From the NCBI RefSeq assembly GCF_037120705.1, contig NZ_JAWLJU010000002.1, positions 3,260,001 to 3,324,000 of the forward strand: 64,000 bases of DNA, given 5' to 3'. The notes beneath the pieces were generated by a model. The model saw only the letters and a program-made list of their open reading frames with translations. It did not search any database and was not told the DNA's origin. This DNA comes from Pseudoalteromonas sp. UG3-2. GTDB lineage: Bacteria; Pseudomonadota; Gammaproteobacteria; Enterobacterales; Alteromonadaceae. Positions 35,500 to 45,037 of the stretch are shown here, in pieces (position 1 is the first letter of the stretch; every line of letters begins with the position of its first letter). Both the position numbers and the translations under genes were made by a program.

Positions 35500-37281
35500 A
35501 TGTCACAGTTAAAACTTACCGAATTAGTTCTGCGCGATGCGCATCAGTCACTACTCGCTACTCGAATGCGCTTGGAAGATATGCTTCCAATCGCCAAACA
35601 GCTGGATGAAATGGGCTATTGGTCTGTGGAATCTTGGGGTGGGGCGACGTTTGACTCCTGTATTCGTTATTTAGGGGAAGATCCGTGGGAGCGGATCCGT
35701 GCGTTAAAAGCGGCGATGCCAAACACCAAACAGCAGATGTTGTTGCGAGGGCAAAACTTACTGGGCTACCGCCATTATGCCGATGACGTGGTAGAAAAAT
35801 TCGTTGAGCGGGCGCACCACAATGGCGTTGATGTGTTTCGTATCTTTGATGCCATGAACGATGTGCGCAACTTAGAGACCGCAGTAAAAGCCGCCATCAA
35901 AGTAGGGGCACATGCTCAAGGCACGATTTCTTACACTGTAAGCCCTGTGCATACTTTGCAGATGTGGCTCGACCAAGCCAAGCAGTTAGAAGACTTAGGC
36001 TGTCACTCTATTTGCATTAAAGATATGGCAGGACTGCTTAAACCATACGATGCTGAGGCGTTGATTAGCGGACTAAAAGAAACGGTGTCGATTCCCATCG
36101 CCATGCAATGTCATGCTACCACGGGCTTAAGCACGGCAACCTATCAAAAGGCAATTGATGCCGGCATTGATATGCTCGATACCGCTATCTCCTCCATGAG
36201 TATGACCTATGGTCACAGCGCCACTGAAACCATTGCCGCAATTGTGCAGGGAACTGAGCGAGATACAGGATTAGATCTGCTGGAACTAGAAGAAGTTGCC
36301 AGTTATTTCCGTGAAGTACGGAAAAAATACGCGGCATTTGAGGGCAGTTTAAAAGGCGTGGATGGTCGTATCCTTTCCGCTCAGGTGCCTGGCGGTATGC
36401 TAACCAACATGGAAAACCAACTTAAAGAGCAAGGCGCCGGTGATAAACTGGATGCGGTTCTTAAAGAAATTCCCAGCGTGCGTAAAGATTTAGGCTATCT
36501 GCCTTTGGTCACACCCACCTCACAGATTGTTGGCACTCAAGCGGTATTAAATGTCTTAACCGGTGAGCGCTACAAGTCGATAACGAAAGAAACGGCAGGA
36601 GTGCTAAAAGGAGAGTATGGCGCGACACCAGCACCAATGGATCAAACACTGCAACAACGCGTTTTAGAAGGGAGTGAGGCCATTACCTGTCGCCCGGCGG
36701 ACTTATTAGAGCCAGAGCTCGATTCCTTGCATAATGAGCTCAGCGACAAAGCGCAAGCTGAGCAGATCACGTTGGCGGAAGATGCCATTGACGATGTTCT
36801 GACTTACGCTCTGTTCCCGCAAATTGGCTTGAAGTTCCTGAAAAACCGTAACAATCCAGATGCCTTCGAGCCTAAACCGACACTGGTTAAGAGTGATAGC
36901 AATAGCAATGCCGAGCAGACAAAGTCGTCACCGAAAGCCTCAGCTGAGCGTTACAGCGTTAAGGTCGATGGCAAGGTGTACGACGTGGTGGTGGCACAAG
37001 GCGGCGAATTAAAAGAAGTGCAAGTTAAAGACAGTGAACTTATTCCACAATCGACTTCGGTGAGCTCGAGCGAAACCTTAAATGCGCCGTTGGCAGGCAA
37101 TATCTTTAAGTTAATGGTACGTGCTGGTGATGAAGTGCAAGAGGGTGATGTGGTTCTGATCATGGAAGCCATGAAAATGGAAACTGAGGTGCGAGCCACT
37201 CACAGCGGTCGAGTTGCTGAGTTGTTGGTTGCTGAAGGTGATGCCGTTAGCGCTGGCGATGCCATCATGTCATTAGCATAA
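35500..37281 (+). CDS. oadA: oxaloacetate decarboxylase alpha subunit
   Basis: Carboxyltransferase that moves CO2 from oxaloacetate to biotin. 593 residues. TIM-barrel domain: [16 protein letters not shown] (metal site), [36 protein letters not shown] (metal-binding His pair) near residues 12-205. A conserved middle domain follows, then a linker ([17 protein letters not shown]) and a biotinyl domain with the lysine in [10 protein letters not shown]. Cytoplasmic, attached via OadG. Confidence 0.96.
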   Translation: MSQLKLTELVLRDAHQSLLATRMRLEDMLPIAKQLDEMGYWSVESWGGATFDSCIRYLGEDPWERIRALKAAMPNTKQQMLLRGQNLLGYRHYADDVVEKFVERAHHNGVDVFRIFDAMNDVRNLETAVKAAIKVGAHAQGTISYTVSPVHTLQMWLDQAKQLEDLGCHSICIKDMAGLLKPYDAEALISGLKETVSIPIAMQCHATTGLSTATYQKAIDAGIDMLDTAISSMSMTYGHSATETIAAIVQGTERDTGLDLLELEEVASYFREVRKKYAAFEGSLKGVDGRILSAQVPGGMLTNMENQLKEQGAGDKLDAVLKEIPSVRKDLGYLPLVTPTSQIVGTQAVLNVLTGERYKSITKETAGVLKGEYGATPAPMDQTLQQRVLEGSEAITCRPADLLEPELDSLHNELSDKAQAEQITLAEDAIDDVLTYALFPQIGLKFLKNRNNPDAFEPKPTLVKSDSNSNAEQTKSSPKASAERYSVKVDGKVYDVVVAQGGELKEVQVKDSELIPQSTSVSSSETLNAPLAGNIFKLMVRAGDEVQEGDVVLIMEAMKMETEVRATHSGRVAELLVAEGDAVSAGDAIMSLA

Positions 37282-37293
37282 GGGTAGAGTCGA

Positions 37294-38424
37294 ATGGAAG
37301 GTTTATTAAACTTATGGCAAGCAACCGGCCTTGCCAACTTCACTGTGCCTGCCCTGAGCATGATGGCCGTTGGCTGTGGCTTGCTCTATTTGGCGATAGC
37401 GAAAGGGTTTGAGCCGTTATTGCTGGTGCCTATTGGCTTTGGTGCCATCCTCACCAATATACCGGTTGCAGGGTTGGCCGACCCTGGTGGTTTATTGTAT
37501 TACGTTTACTACATCGGCATTGATAGTGGGGTATTTCCTTTACTGATCTTTATGGGGGTGGGTGCCATGACCGACTTCAGTGCGCTTATCGCAAACCCGA
37601 AAATGCTACTGCTCGGGGCGGCGGCACAGTTCGGTATCTTTGCGACTCTGTTTGGCGCCATTTTGCTGAACTACATTCCCGGTTTTGAGTTTACCTTACA
37701 AGACGCCTCAGCGATTGCCATTATTGGTGGCGCCGATGGTCCAACCGCCATTTTCTTGGCGTCGAAGCTGGCGCCAGAGCTTTTGGGTGCCATCGCCGTG
37801 GCGGCGTATTCTTACATGGCATTGGTGCCGATCATTCAACCACCGATCATGCGTGCACTGACCACACCTGAAGAGCGTCAGGTGGCGATGCCACAACTTC
37901 GGGAAGTGTCGAAAACCGAAAAGATCCTGTTTCCATTGGCGGTGCTGGGGCTCACCATTTTATTCCTACCTGCAGCCACGCCTTTAGTGGGCATGTTCTG
38001 CCTAGGTAACCTGATGAAAGAGTGTGGTGTGGTTGATAGATTAAGCAAAACGGCGCAAAACGAGCTAATTAACATTACCACTATCTTCTTAGGCTTAGCG
38101 GTGGGCTCAAAGCTTGCTGCCGATCAGTTCTTAACTGTTGAGACCTTAGGGATCTTAGCGCTGGGCGCCGTTGCCTTTAGTATTGGTACTGCAACCGGCG
38201 TGATGATGGCGAAGACTATGAATAAATTTAGCAAGACACCCATCAATCCTTTAGTGGGCGCGGCGGGCGTATCGGCTGTGCCGATGGCTGCACGAGTGGT
38301 GAACAAGGTGGGGCTGGAAAGCAATCCACATAATTTCTTGTTAATGCATGCTATGGGGCCGAATGTGGCCGGGGTACTGGGGAGTGCCGTTGCTGCAGGG
38401 ATATTACTGGCGTTAGTTGGGTAA
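37294..38424 (+). CDS. oadB: oxaloacetate decarboxylase beta subunit (Na+ pump)
   Basis: Integral membrane subunit that decarboxylates biotin and exports Na+. 376 residues with 9-10 hydrophobic segments. Conserved regions: [28 protein letters not shown] (the Na+ site aspartate), [19 protein letters not shown], and [14 protein letters not shown]. One GACACCCAT word is embedded (38235). Completes oadGAB; a strong terminator follows. Confidence 0.96.
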   Translation: MEGLLNLWQATGLANFTVPALSMMAVGCGLLYLAIAKGFEPLLLVPIGFGAILTNIPVAGLADPGGLLYYVYYIGIDSGVFPLLIFMGVGAMTDFSALIANPKMLLLGAAAQFGIFATLFGAILLNYIPGFEFTLQDASAIAIIGGADGPTAIFLASKLAPELLGAIAVAAYSYMALVPIIQPPIMRALTTPEERQVAMPQLREVSKTEKILFPLAVLGLTILFLPAATPLVGMFCLGNLMKECGVVDRLSKTAQNELINITTIFLGLAVGSKLAADQFLTVETLGILALGAVAFSIGTATGVMMAKTMNKFSKTPINPLVGAAGVSAVPMAARVVNKVGLESNPHNFLLMHAMGPNVAGVLGSAVAAGILLALVG

Positions 38425-38462
38425 AACCCACATCCCGACACCGCCTTACTTCTCCAACCATT

Positions 38463-38488
38463 GCGTGGCCTTGTTGCCACGCTTTTTT
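38463..38488 (+). terminator. oadGAB terminator
   Basis: Perfect 7-base stem GCGTGGC / GCCACGC with a 6-base loop and T6. Confidence 0.9.
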
Positions 38489-38538
38489 GTGGCTAGACTC
38501 AATGTTTGTAGTGGTTTACAATTTATTATCATTTTAGT

Positions 38539-38868
38539 TTGTATCGCTATCACTTAGGTAAGGAATACCATGAGCTTACTGCCATTTCGCTTTTTACATT
38601 GTCCGGGTTTTGGTGCGGCATTTTTTTAATTGCTTTCGGTGTCTTCAAAGAGGTCATCACTTTGTATTACTGGGTAGTTGATGAGGCAGCTGAGCGGATG
38701 AGTTTCACTGCGGCGGTTGCTAAGCTCGACCTCCTTTCTCACCCAAATATCCACTTAGTGATTATTGGCTTGGTCAAAGTGTATTTTTCTTGTGGCTTAG
38801 CAGTAAAAATTAAAATGATGAGTGGTGCAAAACAAAAACCTTCAGAATCTGAGTTAAGCGACTACTGA
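38539..38868 (+). CDS. small two-helix membrane protein, start or frame uncertain
   Basis: 109 codons with two hydrophobic stretches (LSGFWCGIFLIAFGVF and LVIIGLVKVYFSCGLAV). The frame opens at TTG 38539 without a ribosome site. A much better start, ATG 38570 with TAAGGAATACC in front, is in another frame and stops after 19 codons (MSLLPFRFLHCPGFGAAFF) at a run of seven T (38622-38632 region). One more T there would join the two frames, giving a protein that enters ...AAFFLIAFGVFKEV. So this is a frameshifted gene, a slippery-run fusion, or a poorly started short gene. No family recognised. Confidence 0.5.
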   Translation: MYRYHLGKEYHELTAISLFTLSGFWCGIFLIAFGVFKEVITLYYWVVDEAAERMSFTAAVAKLDLLSHPNIHLVIIGLVKVYFSCGLAVKIKMMSGAKQKPSESELSDY

Positions 38869-38876
38869 CTTTCCTT

Positions 38877-39863
38877 TTATTTAGCGACTAACTTAAGATG
38901 AGCAATATTGCCCTGTTGTGGCTCTGGGCGTTGGTGCTTTTTTTGTTTTTTCTTAAGTCGTTTGCGCTCCGCCTTAGTGCAATGTTTGGCAATCCATTTG
39001 CTGATTTTTTTCATTAAAGCTGGAGGAAAGTCATGACCCATACCCGAGACCAGTTTCAGTTTTGCTTTGCGTATTTGAGCTGCCGTTTGTTGTCCCGTTG
39101 TGGCGGGAAAAATGGGGTCGTCGGTGCCATGGATAACTAAGGTCGGGGCTTTGATTTTTTCAAGTTTGGGGAGTTGTGATTGACTGGCCACGATGGCAGC
39201 AAGTTGGCGCTTAAATCCTTGTGGGTTATGGGCACGCTCAAAGTTTTTTTCGGCTTGCTGCTGTAAAGTGGCATTGTCTTGAGGGTAGCCCGGACTGCCG
39301 ATTAATTGGTTAAGGCGGATATTATAGTGAATCGATGAGACTCTGCAGTTGCGCTTAGGTCGACTTTTGGCAAGCGCCAGCATCACTTTGATGTTCGCAC
39401 GAGTAAATTTCGGATAGCTGGAGGTAGACATTATGGTGGTTAAACTGAGCACCTTTTTTCTATGTTTGCGAGCCATGATTTGGGCTATCATGCCACCCAT
39501 GGAAGCGCCTACCAAGTGAGCTCGCTTTATTTTTAAGCGTTGCATGAGGCCGACTACATCTTTGGCCATATCATTTAGGGTGTAGGGCAGGCGGGTTGCC
39601 ACTGGTAACTTTTTACTCAGCATGGTTTTCATAATACTGGGCGAGCCTAAGTGGTCTAAGTGACTGGAGAGGCCTGCGTCACGGTTATCAAAGCGGATCA
39701 CTCGAAAACCTTTATCAGCCAGGCTATGAATGAGCTCATCCGGCCATACTGTCATTTGTGCGCCCAAACCAATAATTAAGATAATAACCGGAGCGTTGCG
39801 CTCTCCTACCATGTCATAATGAAGCCTAATGCCATTGTTAAGGGTGATACTTTTTCCTGGCAT
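38877..39863 (-). CDS. alpha/beta hydrolase
   Basis: 328 residues. Alpha/beta hydrolase fold with oxyanion region IIGLGAQMTVW, nucleophile elbow GASMGG (Ser near residue 121), acid Asp in HGTDDPIFPA and His in GMGHDFPPAL. RFDNRDAGLSS near residue 57 is typical of the subfamily that includes many uncharacterised esterases and aclacinomycin-methylesterase-like enzymes. The last 30 residues are Lys/Arg/Gln-rich. Substrate unknown; single gene. Confidence 0.88.
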   Translation of the reverse strand: MPGKSITLNNGIRLHYDMVGERNAPVIILIIGLGAQMTVWPDELIHSLADKGFRVIRFDNRDAGLSSHLDHLGSPSIMKTMLSKKLPVATRLPYTLNDMAKDVVGLMQRLKIKRAHLVGASMGGMIAQIMARKHRKKVLSLTTIMSTSSYPKFTRANIKVMLALAKSRPKRNCRVSSIHYNIRLNQLIGSPGYPQDNATLQQQAEKNFERAHNPQGFKRQLAAIVASQSQLPKLEKIKAPTLVIHGTDDPIFPATTGQQTAAQIRKAKLKLVSGMGHDFPPALMKKISKWIAKHCTKAERKRLKKKQKKHQRPEPQQGNIAHLKLVAK

Positions 39864-40046
39864 GATTTCCTTACCTTTCTCATCAAGCCGACAGTGATAT
39901 TAGCCTAGCAGGTTTATATGAACTTTTTTGACTGTGTATGAGTCACAAAAAGGTTAAAAGTAGTTGCATATTTTTACCGTAGCGCTACTATCGCCAGCGC
40001 CAATATCGGCCACTTTTAATGCAACAGCAAGACCATTGGAGTTAAG

Positions 40047-40229
40047 ATGAAAAAAGTAAAACAGCATCGCCATGACCATCAGCGCGGTGACATAAAAGAC
40101 AATGCCCTTAAAGCGCTAGTGACCAGTCCACTATTTAAAACCAAGATAGAAAAAAGCAAAAAAGGCAAGGGCAGCTATCAGCGTAAAGCTAAGCATCAAG
40201 GCCAAGAGCCTTATCTTAACGCAGCATAA
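40047..40229 (+). CDS. arfA: alternative ribosome-rescue factor A
   Basis: Backs up tmRNA by recruiting RF2 to ribosomes stuck at mRNA ends. 60 residues: [18 protein letters not shown] then [20 protein letters not shown], which matches the core of E. coli ArfA (QIKDNAIEALL..., VEKNKKGKGSYMRKGKH). The stop codon sits in the loop of a perfect 16-base hairpin, so the mRNA is probably cut or ended before its stop, making ArfA itself a tmRNA target; this is the known control of the family. GGAG lies before the ATG. Confidence 0.93.
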   Translation: MKKVKQHRHDHQRGDIKDNALKALVTSPLFKTKIEKSKKGKGSYQRKAKHQGQEPYLNAA

Positions 40230-40249
40230 GTAAGCGTTAAGATAAGGCT
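40207..40249 (+). promoter_or_regulatory. arfA non-stop hairpin / terminator
   Basis: AGCCTTATCTTAACGC (40207-40222) pairs perfectly with GCGTTAAGATAAGGCT (40234-40249); the 11-base loop contains the arfA stop codon TAA at 40227. It is followed by TTTT. RNase III cutting or Rho-independent ending here would leave non-stop arfA mRNA. Confidence 0.85.
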
Positions 40250-40261
40250 TTTAAGGCCATA

Positions 40262-40711
40262 TTAATGGCCATAACTAATAACCCGGTGTAATTTCCAGCC
40301 GGCTTTATTGTGACGCCATATATGGGTAAAACGAAAGGTGCCACAGTCATTTTTACCATTAACAAGATGACAAAAACGGTGCTCTCCCATCTGCAATGCG
40401 CCGAAGTCCTTGATTGGGTATACCGTCAAACTCTCTGGAATAAGCGTTCTAGTCAATCCTAGCTTTTTTGCACATAACGTTTTGCTAGCCGCAATGCTTT
40501 GAGCATAATTATCTAAACCAGCCGTATCATGGTAAAACTCTAGCTGTTTCGAGTACATGCTTGCTAGGGCATCAATATCACAGCGGTTAAATGCTGCGAA
40601 TAACTCTGTATCGAGCTGTTTGATTTGTTGATATAGCGAGTCATTTGGCGCTGCTAATGCACACTTAGTGGGTAAAATACAGGCCAATAATGAGGCAACG
40701 TGTTTTATCAT
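40262..40711 (-). CDS. exported NTF2/SnoaL-like (DUF4440) protein
   Basis: 149 residues with an N-terminal signal peptide (MIKHVASLLACILPTKCALA). The mature part has the cone-shaped NTF2-like pattern: YQQIKQLDTELFAAFNRCDI, DALASMYSKQLEFYHDTAG, and the ending FRFTHIWRHNKAGWKLHRVI with the conserved W-x-x-x-R. Such proteins are often small hydrolases, isomerases or ligand binders; no catalytic residues can be assigned. Convergent with arfA. Confidence 0.7.
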   Translation of the reverse strand: MIKHVASLLACILPTKCALAAPNDSLYQQIKQLDTELFAAFNRCDIDALASMYSKQLEFYHDTAGLDNYAQSIAASKTLCAKKLGLTRTLIPESLTVYPIKDFGALQMGEHRFCHLVNGKNDCGTFRFTHIWRHNKAGWKLHRVISYGH

Positions 40712-40826
40712 GTTTAACTTCCCTAAAATAAAGTCATTTAGATTATTTATTGATATTTTTCACCAAGTTGTAGAGTGAAAAACTGCTTTTTGCAGGGAAG
40801 TTGCAAAGTATATACCGAACTAAGCA

Positions 40827-42401
40827 TTATTTTGCTTGGGTTGCACGATGCTGCTGTTTGATTTTGTACATTTGGTCATCGGCTTGCTGTAATAGCGCTG
40901 TAAGATCATCGCCAGGTGCGGTGCTTAATGCCACGCCGACGCTGCCTTGTACATCAATGGAGTTATTGTCATCGCTGATACTAAGCGCATTAATTTGCTG
41001 CTGTAACTGTTCGGCTTTTTCTTTTGCTGCGGTTTTATCTTTGAACAAGCACGCCACCACAAACTCATCGCCCCCTAAGCGACCAGCCACATCACCATCG
41101 CGCGTATTAGCGGTTAATAGCTTGGCCACCGATTGAAGGGCCAGATCACCGACATCATGACCGTGCTCATCGTTTATTTGTTTAAACTTATCTAGGTCAA
41201 TATAAAAAAGTGCTAAAACACTTTTATCAAGTTTTTGTTGTTCCAGTAATGGCGTGCACGATTTTTCCCAACCGCGGCGATTGTAGATACCACAGAGCTG
41301 ATCAAAGTTCGCCTCGTTTTCGGCTTGTTGCTTTTGCTGCTTCAGGCGGCCGATCCGCTTGGACACGGCGATGGCCAGGAGTAAGGATTCAATGGCAAAC
41401 GCAAACACCAAAGCATAGCGCTGCATAAATGGGCTATAGCCCACTAATAAGATGCGAAACACCATGCCCACCAATACTAAGCTTAATGCCGCAAAGACCA
41501 AGTTGGCCTCTTCAACACGACGGCGAGTTTGCAGTGCCGCAAGAACAAAAATAGTCGCCACAATGGTCAAAGTAAGGTAGCCCATCAAACGGCTTAGTAA
41601 GGTGTCTATGTGGTCTTGACTGACCGCTATTTTGCTAATGGCAAGCAGTAATACCAGTGCAGCAGCAAGTTTTAGCAACTTGGTGAAGTTGGGCCAGACT
41701 TTTGCTACGGCTAAAATACTGGTCATAAACCAAGTAGCCGTGACCACGGTAAGGCCTATGCAAAGTAAGTAGAAATGCTTTAACAAGGCTTTGTATTGTG
41801 GGGCAATAAATAAATTGAGCTGACCCTCTTGGAACAGCACAAAGCCGCACAAGCAAAGAATGTAGGCGCCGTAAAGCCGAAAAATCGAATCGTTTAAACG
41901 ACTGCCAATGATCATCACATAACAAATTAAGGTAAAACATAAGCCATAAAAGGCTCCCATGATCAGGCTGTTCTTTTGGCTTTGCACCACGAAACTGGGC
42001 ATGGAATATAGCTTTAGCCTTAAGCTATGAGACTGAATTGCTTGCGCGTTAAGCTCTACGGTGGTGGTACCTGCAGGTATTATAAACGCTGGATTGGTGT
42101 ATTTTATGGCTTGTAGCGGATCCGCACTTTGCTGCCAAGCAAAATGTTTCAGGCCGACATCGACAAAGCTCAGCACGCTTTGCTGCGATAGTTGGCACTC
42201 GAATGTTAGGGTGAAATTCCCTTTGGGGACGTTATCAAAATGGCTTTGCTGATATTTCAGCGTAAAGGGAGTAATACTCGAGTGGTTGCTGCTCACTAGA
42301 CACTGATTGGCCCATGTCGTGGTGGCGGTAAAACACATCAGCAAGAAGAGGATATGGCGAGTAAACTTTACCAAAATGCAATAGTGATACGGCGCGGTCA
42401 T
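40827..42401 (-). CDS. 7TM-sensor diguanylate cyclase
   Basis: Makes cyclic-di-GMP in response to an outside signal. 524 residues from ATG 42401, with AGAAAG in front; an ATG at 42434 is in frame. Signal peptide, a periplasmic beta-rich domain (about 30-145), seven hydrophobic segments (about 150-350; 7TMR-DISM type), a short coiled coil (RIGRLKQQKQQAENEANF), then a GGDEF domain. The active site GGDEF is intact in GRLGGDEFVVA, and an RxxD inhibitory site (RDGD) stands five residues before it, so product inhibition is expected. No EAL domain. Confidence 0.9.
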   Translation of the reverse strand: MTAPYHYCILVKFTRHILFLLMCFTATTTWANQCLVSSNHSSITPFTLKYQQSHFDNVPKGNFTLTFECQLSQQSVLSFVDVGLKHFAWQQSADPLQAIKYTNPAFIIPAGTTTVELNAQAIQSHSLRLKLYSMPSFVVQSQKNSLIMGAFYGLCFTLICYVMIIGSRLNDSIFRLYGAYILCLCGFVLFQEGQLNLFIAPQYKALLKHFYLLCIGLTVVTATWFMTSILAVAKVWPNFTKLLKLAAALVLLLAISKIAVSQDHIDTLLSRLMGYLTLTIVATIFVLAALQTRRRVEEANLVFAALSLVLVGMVFRILLVGYSPFMQRYALVFAFAIESLLLAIAVSKRIGRLKQQKQQAENEANFDQLCGIYNRRGWEKSCTPLLEQQKLDKSVLALFYIDLDKFKQINDEHGHDVGDLALQSVAKLLTANTRDGDVAGRLGGDEFVVACLFKDKTAAKEKAEQLQQQINALSISDDNNSIDVQGSVGVALSTAPGDDLTALLQQADDQMYKIKQQHRATQAK

Positions 42402-42549
42402 TATGCTTTCTATTAATACCCCTTGGTAACGCAAGGCCAGAGTATACTTGCTGTTGTGTTAAATGTAACAAACCACAGCGCGCTAGCATAGTGAATTTTA
42501 CTTTAGCTGGAGGATTATTGGGTTGCAGCTGCAACCCAAGGTAGGGCAA

Positions 42550-43110
42550 TTAATGCTTAGCAAAGCAAGGGGCTGACGCACTTTCACCGGACTTAATCAC
42601 GCGATAGGTGATGTTGCTCTGATCATTAGTAAGCGGAGCAATTGCCTGCTCGAAGCGACTGACCGCATTGCCAACGCGACTGGCGTGTTGATTGAGTGCG
42701 TCAAAGTGCTCTTGATGATTGTCTAATAGTGCGTCTATTTGCTTTGCTTTCGCTTCTTGTTTAGCCATAAGCTGCTCATCGATAATGACTTTACCTTGTG
42801 AGCGTTGTACCGCCATTTGCGCGATTTCTTCTATCTCTTTACCCAGCTTAGTTACTTTTTCCTCAAAAGCGCGGTTGGGTAAGCTGATGTTTTCCATCGC
42901 TTGTTCGGCTTGCTGAAGTGCTTGGTAGGCTGCGACTTGTTCGGCATTTAGTGGTTGCCGTTCAAGTTGTTGGCAATACTTGTAAGTAATTAACTGATAG
43001 TTATTATCGACGCCGCTGTCATTATTCTGATTTGGCTGAGCAGTTGCAATACCGATACCAGTGGCTAATAGCGCTATGCTGGGTAGTAATAGAAATTGTG
43101 TCTTTTTCAT
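42550..43110 (-). CDS. exported protein of unknown function, helical
   Basis: 186 residues from ATG 43110 (GGGGTG in front; a GTG two codons earlier is possible). Signal peptide MKKTQFLLLPSIALLATGIGI..., cut near ATA. The rest is strongly helical and charged (AAYQALQQAEQAMEN, KVTKLGKEIEEIAQM, EQLMAKQEAKAKQIDALL), with two cysteines (KYCQQLE near 47 and APCFAKH at the end) that could pair. Looks like a periplasmic coiled-coil protein. No family recognised. Confidence 0.6.
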   Translation of the reverse strand: MKKTQFLLLPSIALLATGIGIATAQPNQNNDSGVDNNYQLITYKYCQQLERQPLNAEQVAAYQALQQAEQAMENISLPNRAFEEKVTKLGKEIEEIAQMAVQRSQGKVIIDEQLMAKQEAKAKQIDALLDNHQEHFDALNQHASRVGNAVSRFEQAIAPLTNDQSNITYRVIKSGESASAPCFAKH

Positions 43111-43553
43111 GGGCACCCCATTATTGTGTTAACGATACAGTGATGCTGAGTTAGTCGTGGCGGCTCTAAAGAAAAGTTGTAATCACATAAAAAGATAAAA
43201 GTAACAAAATATGATTTTTAACTCTCCAAACGGCAGTGTTGGCTAGCAAAATATCAGGGTGATAAATAGAAAAACCGCACTGAATGGCTTTAAACCGTTA
43301 TAAATACACAGGTTGAGCTGGTGGTCACTGCAAGTCTGAAGGAGCTAAGTTAAGGTGTGCCAAAGCTAATCAAGAGGCCAGTAACTACTTGTTATAAAAT
43401 AATTTTAGCGTTAAGGTTTAGACGCTTTGTGTATTCTTTGAGCTCACAAACAAAGCGAAATAATTGCTGTCACCAAGATACCACAAGCGTTTTTCGTGGT
43501 GCAGCCCGTGCAGGATTTAACCAATTACACCCCCTTATTTACAAGGATATGTC
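43111..43553. other. gene-free gap between divergent genes
   Basis: 443 bases, AT-rich, holding the promoters of the two divergent genes. I see no convincing gene or repeat. An ATAATTTTAGCG / TTGTTATAAAATAA stretch near 43390 could supply a -10 for the hydrolase gene. Confidence 0.4.
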
Positions 43554-45017
43554 ATGAAAAAATCATCCTCGGCCGTTCTCATGTGTACGGCTTTACTGAC
43601 GGTATCTTACTTTAGCCATTCACAAACAATACATTCAGACACCACCCTTAATCAGGCCAGCACTAAGCTGTTACCTCGGGTTAGGGTGGCAGGAAAAGCC
43701 TACTCTAGCGCCTCAATTGTTGAGCGTATGCAAGACACCCACTTACCCGGGTTGAGCGTGGCGGTATTAAAAGATGGCCAACTAAAATGGGCGCAAGGTT
43801 TTGGTATTGCCAACAAAGAACACAATACTCAGGTCACCACGCAGACGTTATTTCAGGCCGGTTCTATTAGTAAGCCCATGGCAGCGCTTGCTGCACTCAA
43901 GCTCGTCGCCGAAGGTAAGCTCGCACTCGATACCAATATCAATCAATACCTAACCTCTTGGCAAATACCTAAAAACGCTTTCACTCAACAGCAGCCAGTG
44001 ACCTTGCGACAATTATTAACGCACACCTCAGGCTTGAGCCAACATGGCTTTCCTGGTTATGAACGCTCTGCTAGCATCCCTGGTGATGTGGCGGTGTTAA
44101 ATGGCGGTGGTAATACCGATAAAGTCGTCGTCAATAGTTTGCCTGGACAAAGCTGGCGATATTCCGGTGGCGGTTATACGGTTATGGAACTTCTGGTTCA
44201 GGACGTGAGCAAAATGCCGTTTAGTCAGTATATGCAACAACACATTTTGCTTCCCTTAGGTATGACAAACAGCACTTATGCTCAGCCACTGCCAAAATCC
44301 CATTGGTCACAAGCCAGTGCCGCTTTTGATGGTAATGGTGAACAAATTAAGGGGGATTGGCATGTTTACCCTGAACAAGCGGCTGCAGGACTTTGGACAA
44401 CCCCCAGTGACTTAACTAAATACATAACAGCAGTGCAACGAGCTAGGGCAGGTACCTCGACTGGCCCGATCACACCCGAGTTAGTCAATCAGATGTTAGA
44501 AATTCACCATGATACTTGGGGGCTCGGACCTGAGCTAAAACAACATAAACAAGGCTTAGTATTCTTTCATGGTGGCAAAAATAAAGGCTTTACCAATTAC
44601 TTAGAGGCCTACGCGGATAAAGGAGATGGTATTGTTATTATGGCCAATGGCGATGCTGCTGGCCCCGTTATTGGTGAGCTTCGTATTGCTTTGAGTGAGT
44701 TGTATGATTGGGACTTTAAAGCGGCTAAGGAAGTCAAACCAGTGGCACTGACCAAAGCTCTACGAAGCGGGCTTCCTGGGGTGTATAAGTACGAGCAAGA
44801 TGATAACTTTAAAATGAAAGTATCCGTAGCAGATGAGCAAATTCGCATACTCGATATGTGGCGAAATAATGACATGGAGTTTGTTGCCAGTGATGAAAAA
44901 ACCCTAGTATGGCTTGAAAGTGGCACTGAGGTGGATATTGAGCATGACAGCCATGGTGATGTTGCTGCCATTGTGTGGGCAGGTGAGTATCGCTTTGTTA
45001 AAGCTGCAAACGAGTAA
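43554..45017 (+). CDS. exported serine hydrolase, beta-lactamase/PBP-4* family
   Basis: 487 residues with a signal peptide (MKKSSSAVLMCTALLTVSYFS). Class C-like serine hydrolase fold: nucleophile S-x-x-K in QAGSISKPMAALAAL (near residue 105), Tyr motif YSGGGYTVME, and the third motif HGGKNKGFTN in place of K-T-G. A C-terminal domain of about 100 residues (LPGVYKYEQDDNFKMKVS) is typical of esterase/peptidase members of Pfam Beta-lactamase. More likely a D-amino peptidase, esterase or PBP4*-type enzyme than a drug-resistance enzyme. AAGGA before ATG. Confidence 0.87.
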   Translation: MKKSSSAVLMCTALLTVSYFSHSQTIHSDTTLNQASTKLLPRVRVAGKAYSSASIVERMQDTHLPGLSVAVLKDGQLKWAQGFGIANKEHNTQVTTQTLFQAGSISKPMAALAALKLVAEGKLALDTNINQYLTSWQIPKNAFTQQQPVTLRQLLTHTSGLSQHGFPGYERSASIPGDVAVLNGGGNTDKVVVNSLPGQSWRYSGGGYTVMELLVQDVSKMPFSQYMQQHILLPLGMTNSTYAQPLPKSHWSQASAAFDGNGEQIKGDWHVYPEQAAAGLWTTPSDLTKYITAVQRARAGTSTGPITPELVNQMLEIHHDTWGLGPELKQHKQGLVFFHGGKNKGFTNYLEAYADKGDGIVIMANGDAAGPVIGELRIALSELYDWDFKAAKEVKPVALTKALRSGLPGVYKYEQDDNFKMKVSVADEQIRILDMWRNNDMEFVASDEKTLVWLESGTEVDIEHDSHGDVAAIVWAGEYRFVKAANE

Positions 45018-45037
45018 GTATGGTTAGTTGGGCTGCG

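Noticed and set aside
42235..42549. 104-codon minus-strand frame before the diguanylate cyclase gene
   Set aside because: It overlaps the signal-peptide region of the cyclase in another frame and shows no domain or start signal.
43554..45017. Antibiotic-resistance beta-lactamase
   Set aside because: It has the S-x-x-K/Y-S-G layout but HGG in place of KTG and a C-terminal domain of the peptidase/esterase branch, so resistance is not supported.
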